Shown here piece after piece: positions 38,188-46,898 of a stretch of DNA of 64,000 nucleotides. A model generated the notes under the pieces. That model saw nothing but the letters and a program-made list of their open reading frames with translations. It searched no databases and was not told the origin of the DNA. The position numbers and the translations under genes are program-made. Numbering within the stretch: the first letter of the stretch is position 1; the number at the start of each line of letters is the position of its first letter. Source of the DNA: Burkholderia sp. Ax-1724 (GTDB lineage Bacteria; Pseudomonadota; Gammaproteobacteria; Burkholderiales; Burkholderiaceae); the NCBI RefSeq assembly GCF_011752995.1, contig NZ_VWWL01000009.1, forward strand, positions 124,001 to 188,000, written 5' to 3'.

Positions 38188-38769
38188 ATGTCACTCATCG
38201 TTGCAGCACGCTTTACGACTTTTCCCACCGCGGAAAACGCCGCGCAAAAGCTCTTCAATACCGGGTTCGTCGAAGAAGACGTGACGCTGTTTTTCGTCAA
38301 TCCGCGCGGCCAGCACGCGCATCATCCGATCGGCGGCAATATGGGCACCGACCCCGGCGCGCGCGACGCGCCCAAAGGCACGGGAATGGGCGTGACGATC
38401 GGCGCGGTGATGGGCGCAGTCGTCGGCGTCGCGATCTTCGCGGCGTTTTCGGCCCCGCTGCTCGTTTCGCTGATCGCGGCCGGGGTCGGCGCGTATGCCG
38501 GGTCGCTGGCGGGCGCGATGTCGCGCACGCGCGAGCACGCAAAAACGGGGTACAGGGTGCCGTATCACGAAGAGTTGCGCGATTCCGGCGTGCTGGTCGC
38601 CGTGCACGTGTCGCAGGACAATCAGCTCGAAGCCGCGCGCGTGTTGCGAGAGGCCGGGGGCATGGCGATCGAAAAGGCGACCGGGCGCTGGCAGCAGGGA
38701 CGCTGGGCCGATTTCGATCCTTCGAAAACGCCGGAGCCGTTCAATGAGTTTGTGGAGAAGCGGGCGTAG
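38188..38769 (+). CDS. Glycine-zipper membrane protein, stress-type
   Basis: 193 residues with an ideal AAGGAGG ribosome site. The N-terminal domain starts LIVAARFTTFPTAENAAQKL, a ferredoxin-like pattern seen in small general stress proteins. A central Gly/Ala/Val membrane region (VTIGAVMGAVVGVAIFAAF and AAGVGAYAGSLAGAM) forms a glycine zipper. A second ferredoxin-like segment follows (DSGVLVAVHVSQDNQLEAARVL). I do not assign a function. It follows DUF4142/DUF1488 and ends at a rho-independent terminator. Confidence 0.82.
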   Translation: MSLIVAARFTTFPTAENAAQKLFNTGFVEEDVTLFFVNPRGQHAHHPIGGNMGTDPGARDAPKGTGMGVTIGAVMGAVVGVAIFAAFSAPLLVSLIAAGVGAYAGSLAGAMSRTREHAKTGYRVPYHEELRDSGVLVAVHVSQDNQLEAARVLREAGGMAIEKATGRWQQGRWADFDPSKTPEPFNEFVEKRA

Positions 38770-38791
38770 GTTGGGGCGGCGGTATGAATAG

Positions 38792-38821
38792 AACGGCTCG
38801 ATGGATTCGGGCCGTTTTTTT
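38792..38821 (+). terminator. Rho-independent terminator after the glycine-zipper gene
   Basis: AACGGCTCGA pairs with TCGGGCCGTT (one mismatch), followed by a T7 run, about 25 bases after the stop codon. Confidence 0.8.
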
Positions 38822-39111
38822 GTGCAGCTGAGTGGTAGCTATCGCACGAATTAACTTATTGCCATCTCGTTAATAAATAAAAATGATGATCTTGGTGGGT
38901 GCATGAGATTTGATGATGTTTTCTTGATTTTAATTGTTGGAGTGTCTGATATTTATTGTCGAATTTTTATTTAATTGTATTTTTAAATGTCAATCGGACA
39001 ATTCCTATTTGTATTTTTATTTTCTGATTCGTGTGCAATTAACTTTTATTAAAAGAATAAAATTGATGTATGCGGTATTTTGAGGCGGTTAAAAAAACAC
39101 GCTTCCTAAAG
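38822..39111. promoter_or_regulatory. AT-rich leader of the TpsA gene
   Basis: About 290 bases strikingly rich in A+T (runs such as TTTTTATTTAATTG) in an otherwise high-GC window. It directly precedes the haemagglutinin gene and must contain its promoter. Such tracts are typical of horizontally acquired, H-NS-silenced TpsA genes; the silencing is inference. Confidence 0.55.
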
Positions 39112-40965
39112 ATGAACAGGAATACTTTTCGGCTCGTCTATAGCCGGCTTCGGGATATGCCCGTTGCAGTTGCAGAAACGGCCATTGGCCACGGCAATGT
39201 ATGTCAAGGGGAAACTCTTCCGTCCGTCTCAAATCGACGCATGACTCTTTTCGCGATGCGTCACGCAGTTTTTGCCGTGCTCGTGCTGTCCGGATTTACG
39301 CCCGAGTTTTCGAATGCGCAGATCGTGCCCTCGGGTGCGCATGCGCCAACGGTCATCCAGACGCAGAACGGTTTGCCGCAAGTCAATATCAACAAGCCGG
39401 GTGGCGCGGGGGGTTCGGTCAACACGTATTCGCAATTCGACGTGCAAAAGCCGGGCGTGATTCTGAATAACTCGCCGACCATCGTTCAGACGCAGCAGGC
39501 GGGGCAGATCAATGGCAATCCGGATCTGTCGCCGGGACAATCGGCGCGGATCATTCTGAATCAGGTCAATAGCAATTCACCGAGTCAATTGCGTGGTTAT
39601 CTCGAAGTCGCCGGCAATAAAGCGGAAGTGGTGGTGGCGAACGGCTCGGGCATCGTCGTCGATGGCGGCGGCTTCATCAATACGACGCGCGGCATTCTGA
39701 CGACCGGCACGCCACGGCTCGACGCCAGCGGCAATCTGACCGGCTTCGACGTGGCGGGCGGCAACATCACCGTGCAGGGTGCGGGGCTCAATACGCGCAA
39801 CATCGATCAGGTCGATCTGATTGCGCGCGCGGTGCAGGCGAATGCCGCGATTTACGCCAATACGCTCAATGTCGTGACCGGCGCGAACCAGGTCGATCAC
39901 GACACGCTGGCGGCCACGCCGATCGCGGCTAACGGCGCATCGCAAGGCGTCTCGATCGACGTGAGCCAGCTTGGCGGCATGTACGCGAACCGGATCGTGC
40001 TCGTCGGCAATGAGAAGGGAGTCGGCGTGTCGAACGCGGGCGTCATCGAGGCGCAGGCGGGCGACCTCACGCTGACCACGCAGGGCAAGCTGGTGCTCAG
40101 CGGCACGACGGGCGCAAGCGGCAATCTCTCGGTGTCGGCGGCAGATGGAGTCGACAACAGCGGCACGACCTCGGCGCGTCAGTCGGTGTCGATCAATACG
40201 TCCGGCACGCTCGTCAATAGCGGCACGCTGGCCGCGCAGCAGGGGCTCACGGTGAACGCGGGCAGCATCGCCTCCACCGGTTCGCTCGGCGCGGGCATCA
40301 ACGACGACGGCCCGGTTGCACAGTCGGGTGATCTGGATCTCTCTGCAAACGGCACGCTGTCGGCGACGGGCCAGAACATGGCGGGCGGCAACGCGACGCT
40401 GCGGGGCAGCGATGTAATGCTCGCCGGCAGCCGGACCATCGCCCATGGCGCGCTCGATGTGTCGGCCGCGCAAACGATCGATACCAGCACGGCGACGCTC
40501 GATGCGGCGCAGCTTTCGCTCAGTGGTACGAACCTCGTCAATCACGGTGGCACGATCACGCAGATCAGCGCGACGGACGTGAATAACACCAACGTTGCGG
40601 CCGAGAACTCCGCGACCGGAGCGACGGGTGGCACGCTCGGCGCCAACCAGCTGATGAAGGGGACCCAGGTCAAGGCACCACAGACGGTTGCGGGCAGTAG
40701 CGGCTCGTTGAACCTGAGCCTGCCGAAGAGCGGACTCTATACGTTCGCGAGCGCACCCGATGCGTCGTATCTGGTCGTAACCGATCCGCGTTTGACGAGC
40801 TATACGGGCTTCATCTCGTCGGACTACATGCTAGGTCAGCTTGGCCTGAATCCGCAGAGCGTGGAGAAGCGTCTCGGCGACGGCCTGTACGAAGAACAAC
40901 TGGTGCGCGAGCAGATCACCCAACTCACCGGGCGTGTCTATCTGCAGGGTTATGCGTCGACTTGA
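39112..40965 (+). pseudogene. TpsA/filamentous haemagglutinin gene, 3'-truncated
   Basis: 617 codons of a two-partner-secretion exoprotein. It begins with the ESPR extended signal (MNRNTFRLVYSRLRDM, then a second signal part around AVFAVLVLSGFTPEFSNAQ) and the TPS secretion domain (SVNTYSQFDVQKPGVILNNS, VDGGGFINTTRGILTTGTP). Haemagglutinin repeats follow (NSGTLAAQQGLTVNAG). It stops at QGYAST in a region (LGDGLYEEQLVREQITQLTG) that in complete homologues continues for hundreds to thousands of residues. A TpsB partner is not in the window. The TPS motif ANGSGI replaces the usual NPNGI. Cut at its junction with the inverted BON-gene fragment; still possibly expressed and secreted. Confidence 0.85.
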
Positions 40966-41146
40966 CGTTCTTCGCCGCGAGCAGATCCGCCTTGACCTTG
41001 GTCGTGATGGCGCCGTCGTCGATGTGCTCGCCGATGGTTTCCGATGACGCGGACGGCGCCGTCGTCGCGGTCTGTGCGGTGGCATTCAGGGCGAATGCGA
41101 CGACAGCGATGCTGCTCGCGGTCTTCAGAAGCTGGATCGTCTTCAT
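40925..41146 (-). pseudogene. BON-domain exported protein, 3'-truncated
   Basis: Minus-strand frame of 73 codons starting behind GGAGAAACC. Signal peptide (MKTIQLLKTASSIAVVAFALNATA), then the start of a BON domain (IDDGAITTKVKADLLAAKNVKST). After about codon 62 it leaves the family pattern and runs antisense through the end of the TpsA frame. BON proteins are normally 100 or more residues with the full fold. So both genes are broken at the same place, near 40955-40965. Confidence 0.8.
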
Positions 41147-41679
41147 GGTTTCTCCTTCGGGTGTTGATGAGAATGGACGGTTTTGTTGCTGGTGACCGAT
41201 CGTGGCCGAAATCGCTGATGATCCACGTAGAGCCGTTGCCACGACGACTCCATCGGGGCCCGTTTTTCGCCATCGCTCGACACCGAATGCGACGCTTGCA
41301 GGGACTTTTCTATTGGCCGAAGCTCACATCCGTCATGCCGAATCGGGCTGCAAGCAGTGTGCCAACCACGTTCGTGCAGACGACTCATGCACACGTATCG
41401 CTGTCGAAAAAGCGTCGCGGCATCGGGTTCGTGGCCGAGGATGAGTGCATGAACGATACGCGTCGAGTTTCGCGTGGTCGTCCGATAACGTGGACCGGAA
41501 ATTTCAGGGCGCTTGTAAAAAAGGGCGTCTCCCGCCTATGCAGATACGCGAGCCCGAATAGCCAAAGCGTAAATAAAACAGCAGCTTGAGAAACCTGGTA
41601 CGACAGTTGCTCCAATGAGCGAAAGCAGCTTTCCTGGCCCTTGGCTGTTACGGCTATCAACGAACGGAATCTCACGCCA
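41147..41679. other. Leader region of rpoN2
   Basis: About 530 bases with no credible gene. It contains the upstream region of the broken BON gene on one side and, near its right end, a sigma-54 promoter (41596-41611) for rpoN2. Confidence 0.5.
41596..41611 (+). promoter_or_regulatory. Sigma-54 (-24/-12) promoter of rpoN2
   Basis: TGGTACGACAGTTGCT matches the sigma-54 consensus TGGCACG-N4-TTGCW in all but one strongly conserved base. GG and GC stand exactly 10 bases apart (41597-41598 and 41609-41610). The expected start is about 41622, giving a leader of about 58 bases before the ATG at 41680. It faces rpoN2, so transcription of this sigma factor probably depends on sigma-54 itself and an activator. 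Confidence 0.75.
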
Positions 41680-43170
41680 ATGCCTTCCATCGAATTACGT
41701 ACGAGGCAATCGCTTGCACTGACGCCTCGGCTTCAGCAATCGGTGCGCCTTCTGCAACTGTCGGCGCTGGAGTTTCAGCAGGAATTGCGCACGGCACTCG
41801 ATACGAATCCGTTCCTCGAATACGATTCGTCGGAAACGGAAGACGTCGCGCTAGCCACGACGTCGCCGGCCGAAGAAGCGGGCGCGCTGCCCGCGGCCGA
41901 TACGCTCGCCGCCGAACCCGGTGCGTTGCCCGCCGAAAACGCCGATGGCGACACGCTGGAAAGTACAGGTCAGGACGACATGCCCGGCGATTTTTCGGGC
42001 GACTACGGCGCTCGCACGTCGACACGTCAGAACGGCGATGCCGATGGCAGCGATCCGGCCGATTGGGCCCGCTCGCAGCCGACCTTGCGCGAGCAGTTGC
42101 ACGATGCGCTGCGTCTTTACCGGCTCGACGACCGCGACCGCGCGGTGGCGCGCTTCATCATCGAGGCGCTCGACGACGACGGCTATCTGCGGCAATCGCT
42201 TGCCGATCTTGCCGACAGCGTGGCCGATAGCGTCGAACTCGAACCGGCCTTGACCGAGGAAGACCTGCTCGTTGCACTGCGTCTCGTGCAGTCGCTCGAT
42301 CGCCCGGGGCTCGGCGCGCGTTCGCTGTCGGAATGCCTCGCACTGCAGATCAACGCATTGCCCGACGATACGCCCGGACGCGAGGTGGCGCGGCAGATCG
42401 TCGAGCATCATCTCGAACGTCTCGCGCGCCGCGAGCAGGCCGAATTGCAAAAGCAGATCGGCTGCGGCGCGGAAGAGTTGCGCGTGGCCTGCATGCTCGT
42501 GCGCAAGCTCGATCCGAAGCCCGGCAATTGCTATGGCCGCGCCGAGGACAACTACGTGGTGCCCGACGTGATCGTGCGTCAGGCGCGCAACAAGTGGGTC
42601 GTGTCGGTCAATCCGGCCGTGCAGCCGCGCGCGCGGATCCATCGCATGTATGCGCGGCTTTTCGCGCAGTCGGCGGGCGCGAGCCGTTCGCCGCTCGCGC
42701 AGCAGTTACAGGAAGCGCGCTGGCTGATCCGCAATGCGCAGCAGCGCTTCGATACGATTCAACGCGTCGCCGAGTGCATCGTCGCGCATCAGAAAGCGTT
42801 CTTCCAGTACGGCGAAATCGCGCTGAAGCCGATGGTGTTGCGCGACGTCGCGGACGAACTCGGTCTGCATGAATCGACGATCTCGCGTGCAACGGGCAAC
42901 AAATACATGGCCACGCCGCGCGGCATTTTCGAATTCAAGCATTTCTTCCCGCGCGAACTCGGCACCGAAAGCGGCGGCACCTGTTCGGCCGCCGCGGTGC
43001 GCGCGCTGCTCAAGGAGATGATCGCCGCCGAGAACACGCGCGATCCGCTCTCCGACGTGACGCTCGCGAAGATGCTGGCCGATCAGGGCGTGCTCGTCGC
43101 GCGGCGCACGGTGGCGAAGTATCGGCATTTGATGAAGGTGCCGCCGGCGGAATTGCGCCGGCAGTTCTGA
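41680..43170 (+). CDS. rpoN: RNA polymerase sigma-54 factor (second copy type)
   Basis: 496 residues. Region I is the Gln/Leu-rich activator-interaction part (LTPRLQQSVRLLQLSALEFQQEL), then an acidic region II, the core-binding domain, a helix-turn-helix (LGLHESTISRATGNKYM) and the RpoN box ARRTVAKYR that reads the -24 element. Sigma-54 requires AAA+ activators. The ptsN, hpf and lptB genes that accompany the housekeeping rpoN are absent, so this is probably rpoN2, of the kind used for specialised regulons. It is preceded by its own sigma-54 promoter. I start at the ATG at 41680 (MPSIELRTRQS), which matches the family start. Confidence 0.93.
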   Translation: MPSIELRTRQSLALTPRLQQSVRLLQLSALEFQQELRTALDTNPFLEYDSSETEDVALATTSPAEEAGALPAADTLAAEPGALPAENADGDTLESTGQDDMPGDFSGDYGARTSTRQNGDADGSDPADWARSQPTLREQLHDALRLYRLDDRDRAVARFIIEALDDDGYLRQSLADLADSVADSVELEPALTEEDLLVALRLVQSLDRPGLGARSLSECLALQINALPDDTPGREVARQIVEHHLERLARREQAELQKQIGCGAEELRVACMLVRKLDPKPGNCYGRAEDNYVVPDVIVRQARNKWVVSVNPAVQPRARIHRMYARLFAQSAGASRSPLAQQLQEARWLIRNAQQRFDTIQRVAECIVAHQKAFFQYGEIALKPMVLRDVADELGLHESTISRATGNKYMATPRGIFEFKHFFPRELGTESGGTCSAAAVRALLKEMIAAENTRDPLSDVTLAKMLADQGVLVARRTVAKYRHLMKVPPAELRRQF

Positions 43171-43214
43171 TGGCAGGTTCAGGCGCAACGCGCCTGATCG
43201 CGCGTTCCTTACTA

Positions 43215-43770
43215 TCATCGTCGGCTCGCGCGTGAGCCGCGCCACCCAGACTCCTCGTGATCCATCGTGCGCGCGAGGCCGATGCGCTCCCAGCCGGGGC
43301 AGCCCCACACAGCCACAAACTCGATCTCGAAGCAGATGAGCTGCCACCCAAAAAGCCTGGCACGATGCCATGCGACCCAGTTCGCGAACAGCAGAATATA
43401 ACGGCACTCTTCCTGCATGACCGGTTCGAACGCATCGATGAGTTCGGGCGGAAAGGAACCGGAGCGGCGTGCGAGTTCGAAAAATCCGAATGCAAAGAAT
43501 CTGTCCACGCATTCGCCGTAGCCGGTCACGAGATAGGCTCACTCGGCGTCTTTCAATAGACATAGGGCGGCTCGCTGGCAAGCGTGATGCCGTATGCCCG
43601 CACATGCGCGATAGCACCTCTTTGCGGCGGCCTTCTTCCCATGCGTTGAGCGTGAGCGCGTTGGGCTGTTCCTGCGGCAGGTGCGGTACGCGAAAGCCGG
43701 GGCGGCAGCGTGGCAGCGTCGCATGCATCCTGTACCGGTTGCTCCATGGGCAACGCTCGGCAAGACGGCA
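43215..43770 (-). pseudogene. Ferritin-like domain gene, frameshifted and cut
   Basis: Minus-strand remains of a ferritin-like domain protein spread over three frames. In order: LPQEQPNALTLNAWEEGRRK up to about 43615; then, after a shift, YGITLASEPPYV; after a second shift, LKDAE; then a TGA stop where a Trp codon is expected; then AYLVTGYGECVDRFFAFGFF and EECRYILLFANWVAWHRA to the stop at 43215. So there are two indels and one nonsense change. The 3' end also lacks the usual continuation. Function is lost or limited to a fragment. The family name is from my recognition of the pattern and is moderately certain. Confidence 0.6.
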
Positions 43771-44021
43771 TCTTCGATTCTGCACGATGCACGACATACG
43801 TGCGAGGTCGCGGCGCGGCAGAAGCCATTTGTAATGTCGCGCCCGCAATGACAGGACGGTTGACGTCGCGCGGACTTGCGTCAAGAATCGAGCGCCGGGT
43901 GCGTTCCTGAAGCGGATTGACGAGGCCTCATCCGGCGCTTCTTGCAGCGCTGCTTTCCGCACTTCTGCCCGCGCCTCATCCGGCAATTCCGGCGCGTCTC
44001 GACTCGTGGTTGGGGAACTTC

Positions 44022-45827
44022 ATGATCCTTCGTTTCCGTGTTTCGTTGCACCGCTTCCATGCGGCGGGATGGCCGGTCGCAGCGCTGGCGGCGACGTTTT
44101 CCATCGTCACCCTGGCGTCGTTCAGTGAACGAAGCATGGCGGCCACCCCTGGCGATTTGCCGAATGCAACGCAAAGCGCGCAGGCGGTGGAGCGCGCGGC
44201 GTCCGGACCCGCCGCGAATCAGCCCACGCCCGGCAATGCGGGCGAGCCGAACGCCACGACCTCGCGCACCGGTACGGAGCCGCGCAAACATTCGGCTTCA
44301 CAATGGAATACGCAAGCAGCAACGAATGCCTCGGACGCCACGGCAACATCGCATGCCACGGATACCACGGATGCCACACAACACGACGGCAAACCATCGA
44401 CGCCCGCCATTCCCGTCCCGCCGGAAACCACGAGCGTCACCACGCATTCGCTGCGGCTCGATGGCCGCAAGCTCGACTACACCGCGACGGCCGGCAATCT
44501 GCTGCTGCATGACAAGACCGGCGCGGCCAACGCCAGTGTCTTCTATGTCGCCTACACGGTGCCGGGCAAAACGCCGGCGACGCGACCCGTCACCTTCCTG
44601 TTCAACGGCGGCCCCGGCGCCGGCAGCGTGTTCCTGATGATGGGCTCGTTCGGACCGAAGCGCGTACGCACCGCGAGTCCCGCGAGCACGCCGCCCGCGC
44701 CGTACACGTTCGAAGACAACCCCGACAGTCTGCTCGACACGACCGACCTCGTCTTTATCGACGCGGTCGGCGCGGGCCTGTCGAGGATCGTCGGGCATGG
44801 CACGGGCAAGGATTTCTGGGGCGTCGACGAAGACCTCAACGCGTTCGCGCAGTTCATCGATCGCTATCTGACCGTGAACCAGCGCTGGGATTCGCCGAAG
44901 TATCTGCTCGGCGAATCGTATGGCACCGCGCGCGCCGCGATGCTCGCGTACAAGCTCGGACAGAACAATATCGCGCTGAACGGCGTGATCCTGATGTCGT
45001 CGGTGCTCGATGCGTCGGCGTTCTCGCCGGGCTTCGATTTAAAGAGCGAGAGCTATCTGCCGAGTTTCGCGGCTATCGCGTGGTATCACGACAAGATCAC
45101 GCCGAAGCCCGCGAGCTTGCCGGCGTTTCTCGACGAAGCGCGCGCGTTCGCGCGGGGACCTTACGCACAGGCCCTTGCGCGCGGCGATGCATTGCCCGAT
45201 GCCGAGCGCGATGCGATTGCCGCGCGCATTGCGTACTTCACCGGGCTCGACGTGGGCTATGTGAAGCGCAATCGTCTGCGGCTTTATCCGTCGCGTTTTC
45301 GCAGCGAGTTGCTGCGCGACCGCTCGCGCACCGTCGGCCGTTACGACGCGCGTTTCGAAGGCATCGACTTCGACGACGCCAACGAGCATCCCGACTTCGA
45401 TGCGTCGGTGAGCGGTATCTCGAGCGCATTCGACGCGGCGCTGCATCGGCATTTCGCGGAAGACCTGCACTTCACGCCGGCGGACCGCTACGAGGTTTTC
45501 AACGACGACGCGCTGCGCCAATGGGACTGGAAGCATCGCGAGTGGTGGGGCGAGCGCTTGCAGTTGCCGTACCCGGCCGGCGATCTGGCCGAGGCGATGC
45601 GGCAGAACCCGCAGTTGCGCGTGATGTCGCTGAACGGCTACTTCGATCTCGCTACGCCGTTCTACGCGACCGAGTATGCGCTGGCGCATCTCGGCATCGA
45701 TTCGCCGCTGCGCGAGAACGTGCGCATCACGTACTATCCGACCGGACACATGATCTATCTCGACGATGCCGCGCTGCATGCGCTCAAGCACGATCTGGCG
45801 AGCTTCTACGCCGCGCAGCCGCATTGA
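44022..45827 (+). CDS. S10-family serine carboxypeptidase-like protein, exported
   Basis: 601 residues. N-terminal signal segment (AALAATFSIVTLASFSERSMAA region), a low-complexity Ala/Thr/Pro stretch of about 130 residues, then a complete S10 catalytic domain: FLFNGGPGAGSVFLMM (oxyanion), LLGESYGTARAAML (nucleophile Ser), NGYFDLATPF (Asp) and YPTGHMIYLD (His). The ATG at 44022 behind GGGGAAC is chosen over a TTG further upstream. Bacterial S10 enzymes act on peptides in the periplasm or outside. The run of threonine- and histidine-rich linker is unusual. Next gene downstream is lldR on the same strand at about 120 bases. Confidence 0.88.
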   Translation: MILRFRVSLHRFHAAGWPVAALAATFSIVTLASFSERSMAATPGDLPNATQSAQAVERAASGPAANQPTPGNAGEPNATTSRTGTEPRKHSASQWNTQAATNASDATATSHATDTTDATQHDGKPSTPAIPVPPETTSVTTHSLRLDGRKLDYTATAGNLLLHDKTGAANASVFYVAYTVPGKTPATRPVTFLFNGGPGAGSVFLMMGSFGPKRVRTASPASTPPAPYTFEDNPDSLLDTTDLVFIDAVGAGLSRIVGHGTGKDFWGVDEDLNAFAQFIDRYLTVNQRWDSPKYLLGESYGTARAAMLAYKLGQNNIALNGVILMSSVLDASAFSPGFDLKSESYLPSFAAIAWYHDKITPKPASLPAFLDEARAFARGPYAQALARGDALPDAERDAIAARIAYFTGLDVGYVKRNRLRLYPSRFRSELLRDRSRTVGRYDARFEGIDFDDANEHPDFDASVSGISSAFDAALHRHFAEDLHFTPADRYEVFNDDALRQWDWKHREWWGERLQLPYPAGDLAEAMRQNPQLRVMSLNGYFDLATPFYATEYALAHLGIDSPLRENVRITYYPTGHMIYLDDAALHALKHDLASFYAAQPH

Positions 45828-45949
45828 GTGTCCGCACGAAAGCGTGTCGCGCGCATGAAATCGGCGTGGAGTCGAAAGGTATAATTCCACGCACCGTGGG
45901 GCAGGCCGCCGCCGCTTGCTCCACCCACCGGTTTCACCGATCGCCGCCC

Positions 45950-46687
45950 ATGCCATTCACTCCGATCCCGTCTTTTACGCGCAAACGCATTTCCGACGTG
46001 GTGTCCGACCAGGTCAAGCAACTGATCTCGGAAGGCACGCTGATGCCCGGCGACCGTCTGCCCGCCGAGCGCGATCTCGCGGCGCAGCTCGGCGTATCGC
46101 GGCCGTCGCTGCGCGAGGCGCTGATCCGGCTCGAAGCGGACGGCTATATCGAAACGTCGGGGCGGGGCGGCTTCACGGTGGTCGACGTCACCGCGCCGAT
46201 TATTTCGAAGCCGCTTGCCGAACTGCTGCTGCAGAATCCGCGTACCAGTGCCGACATTCTGGAGTTGCGCCAGGGGCTCGAAGCGATTTCGACCGTCTAC
46301 GCGGCGCAGCGCGCGACCGCCGCGGACCTCGAGCGGATCGGCACGGCGTTCGAGGCGCTGAAGGCCGCTTCGCTGTCGCGCGATCGCACGAGCCTCGCCG
46401 AACTCGACGCCGCGTTTCACCTCGCGATTGCCGACTCCACGCACAACGTCGCGCTCGCTCATGTGATGCACGGGATTCATACGCTGATTCGCGAGGGTAT
46501 GCGGCAATATCATCGCTTGATCGATTACGATGACGCGATGGAAAAGCAGTTGATGGCTCAGCATCAGGCGATTTACGACGCCGTGATCGCACGCGATGCG
46601 CAAAAGGCGCGCAAGGCCGCCGAGCGGCATCTGGCGTTCGTGCGTGAAATCTATAAGGAAGACGCGGCAAAGCCGTCGCCGGCATGA
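45950..46687 (+). CDS. lldR: LldR/FadR-type GntR regulator of lactate use
   Basis: 245 residues, FadR subfamily of GntR regulators. Winged helix with GDRLPAERDLAAQLGVSRPSLREALIRLEADGYI, then the all-helical FCD ligand domain with metal ligands in ELDAAFHLAIADSTHN and the late His of EKQLMAQHQAIYDA and AAERHL. It lies 210 bases before lutABC, on the same strand. A palindromic TTGGTCAGACCAA at the start of the lut transcript fits FadR/LldR operators, so it most likely represses lutABC until lactate binds. The ATG at 45950 lacks a strong ribosome site. Confidence 0.85.
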   Translation: MPFTPIPSFTRKRISDVVSDQVKQLISEGTLMPGDRLPAERDLAAQLGVSRPSLREALIRLEADGYIETSGRGGFTVVDVTAPIISKPLAELLLQNPRTSADILELRQGLEAISTVYAAQRATAADLERIGTAFEALKAASLSRDRTSLAELDAAFHLAIADSTHNVALAHVMHGIHTLIREGMRQYHRLIDYDDAMEKQLMAQHQAIYDAVIARDAQKARKAAERHLAFVREIYKEDAAKPSPA

Positions 46688-46762
46688 ATGCCCGATTCCC
46701 CGCAGCTCGCGCGTAGCGGCGAAGCACGCGGGCCAGAGCGCCACGGAACGGATTGACACCGA

Positions 46763-46791
46763 TTGACACCACTCGTGGACTTTCTTATAGT
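46763..46791 (+). promoter_or_regulatory. Sigma-70 promoter of lutABC
   Basis: TTGACA (46763-46768), a 17-base spacer, and TATAGT (46786-46791): a near-consensus promoter. The expected start falls at about 46798, inside the LldR operator, the usual place for a repressor. A second TTGACACC ten bases earlier (46753) is a direct repeat of the -35. Confidence 0.75.
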
Positions 46792-46792
46792 C

Positions 46793-46805
46793 TTGGTCAG
46801 ACCAA
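46793..46805. promoter_or_regulatory. LldR-type operator
   Basis: TTGGTCAGACCAA is a perfect palindrome with a single central base and matches the TGGTCnnACCA-like operators of FadR/LldR GntR proteins. It overlaps the predicted transcription start of lutABC. Confidence 0.75.
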
Positions 46806-46898
46806 CATGACCAAGTGAGCCGAAGTCGCCACTGCTGCCGGTGGCGGCCATGCCGGCCACGGTCCGATTGGCGTCATCCCCGCCTTTTTAAAAAGCCT

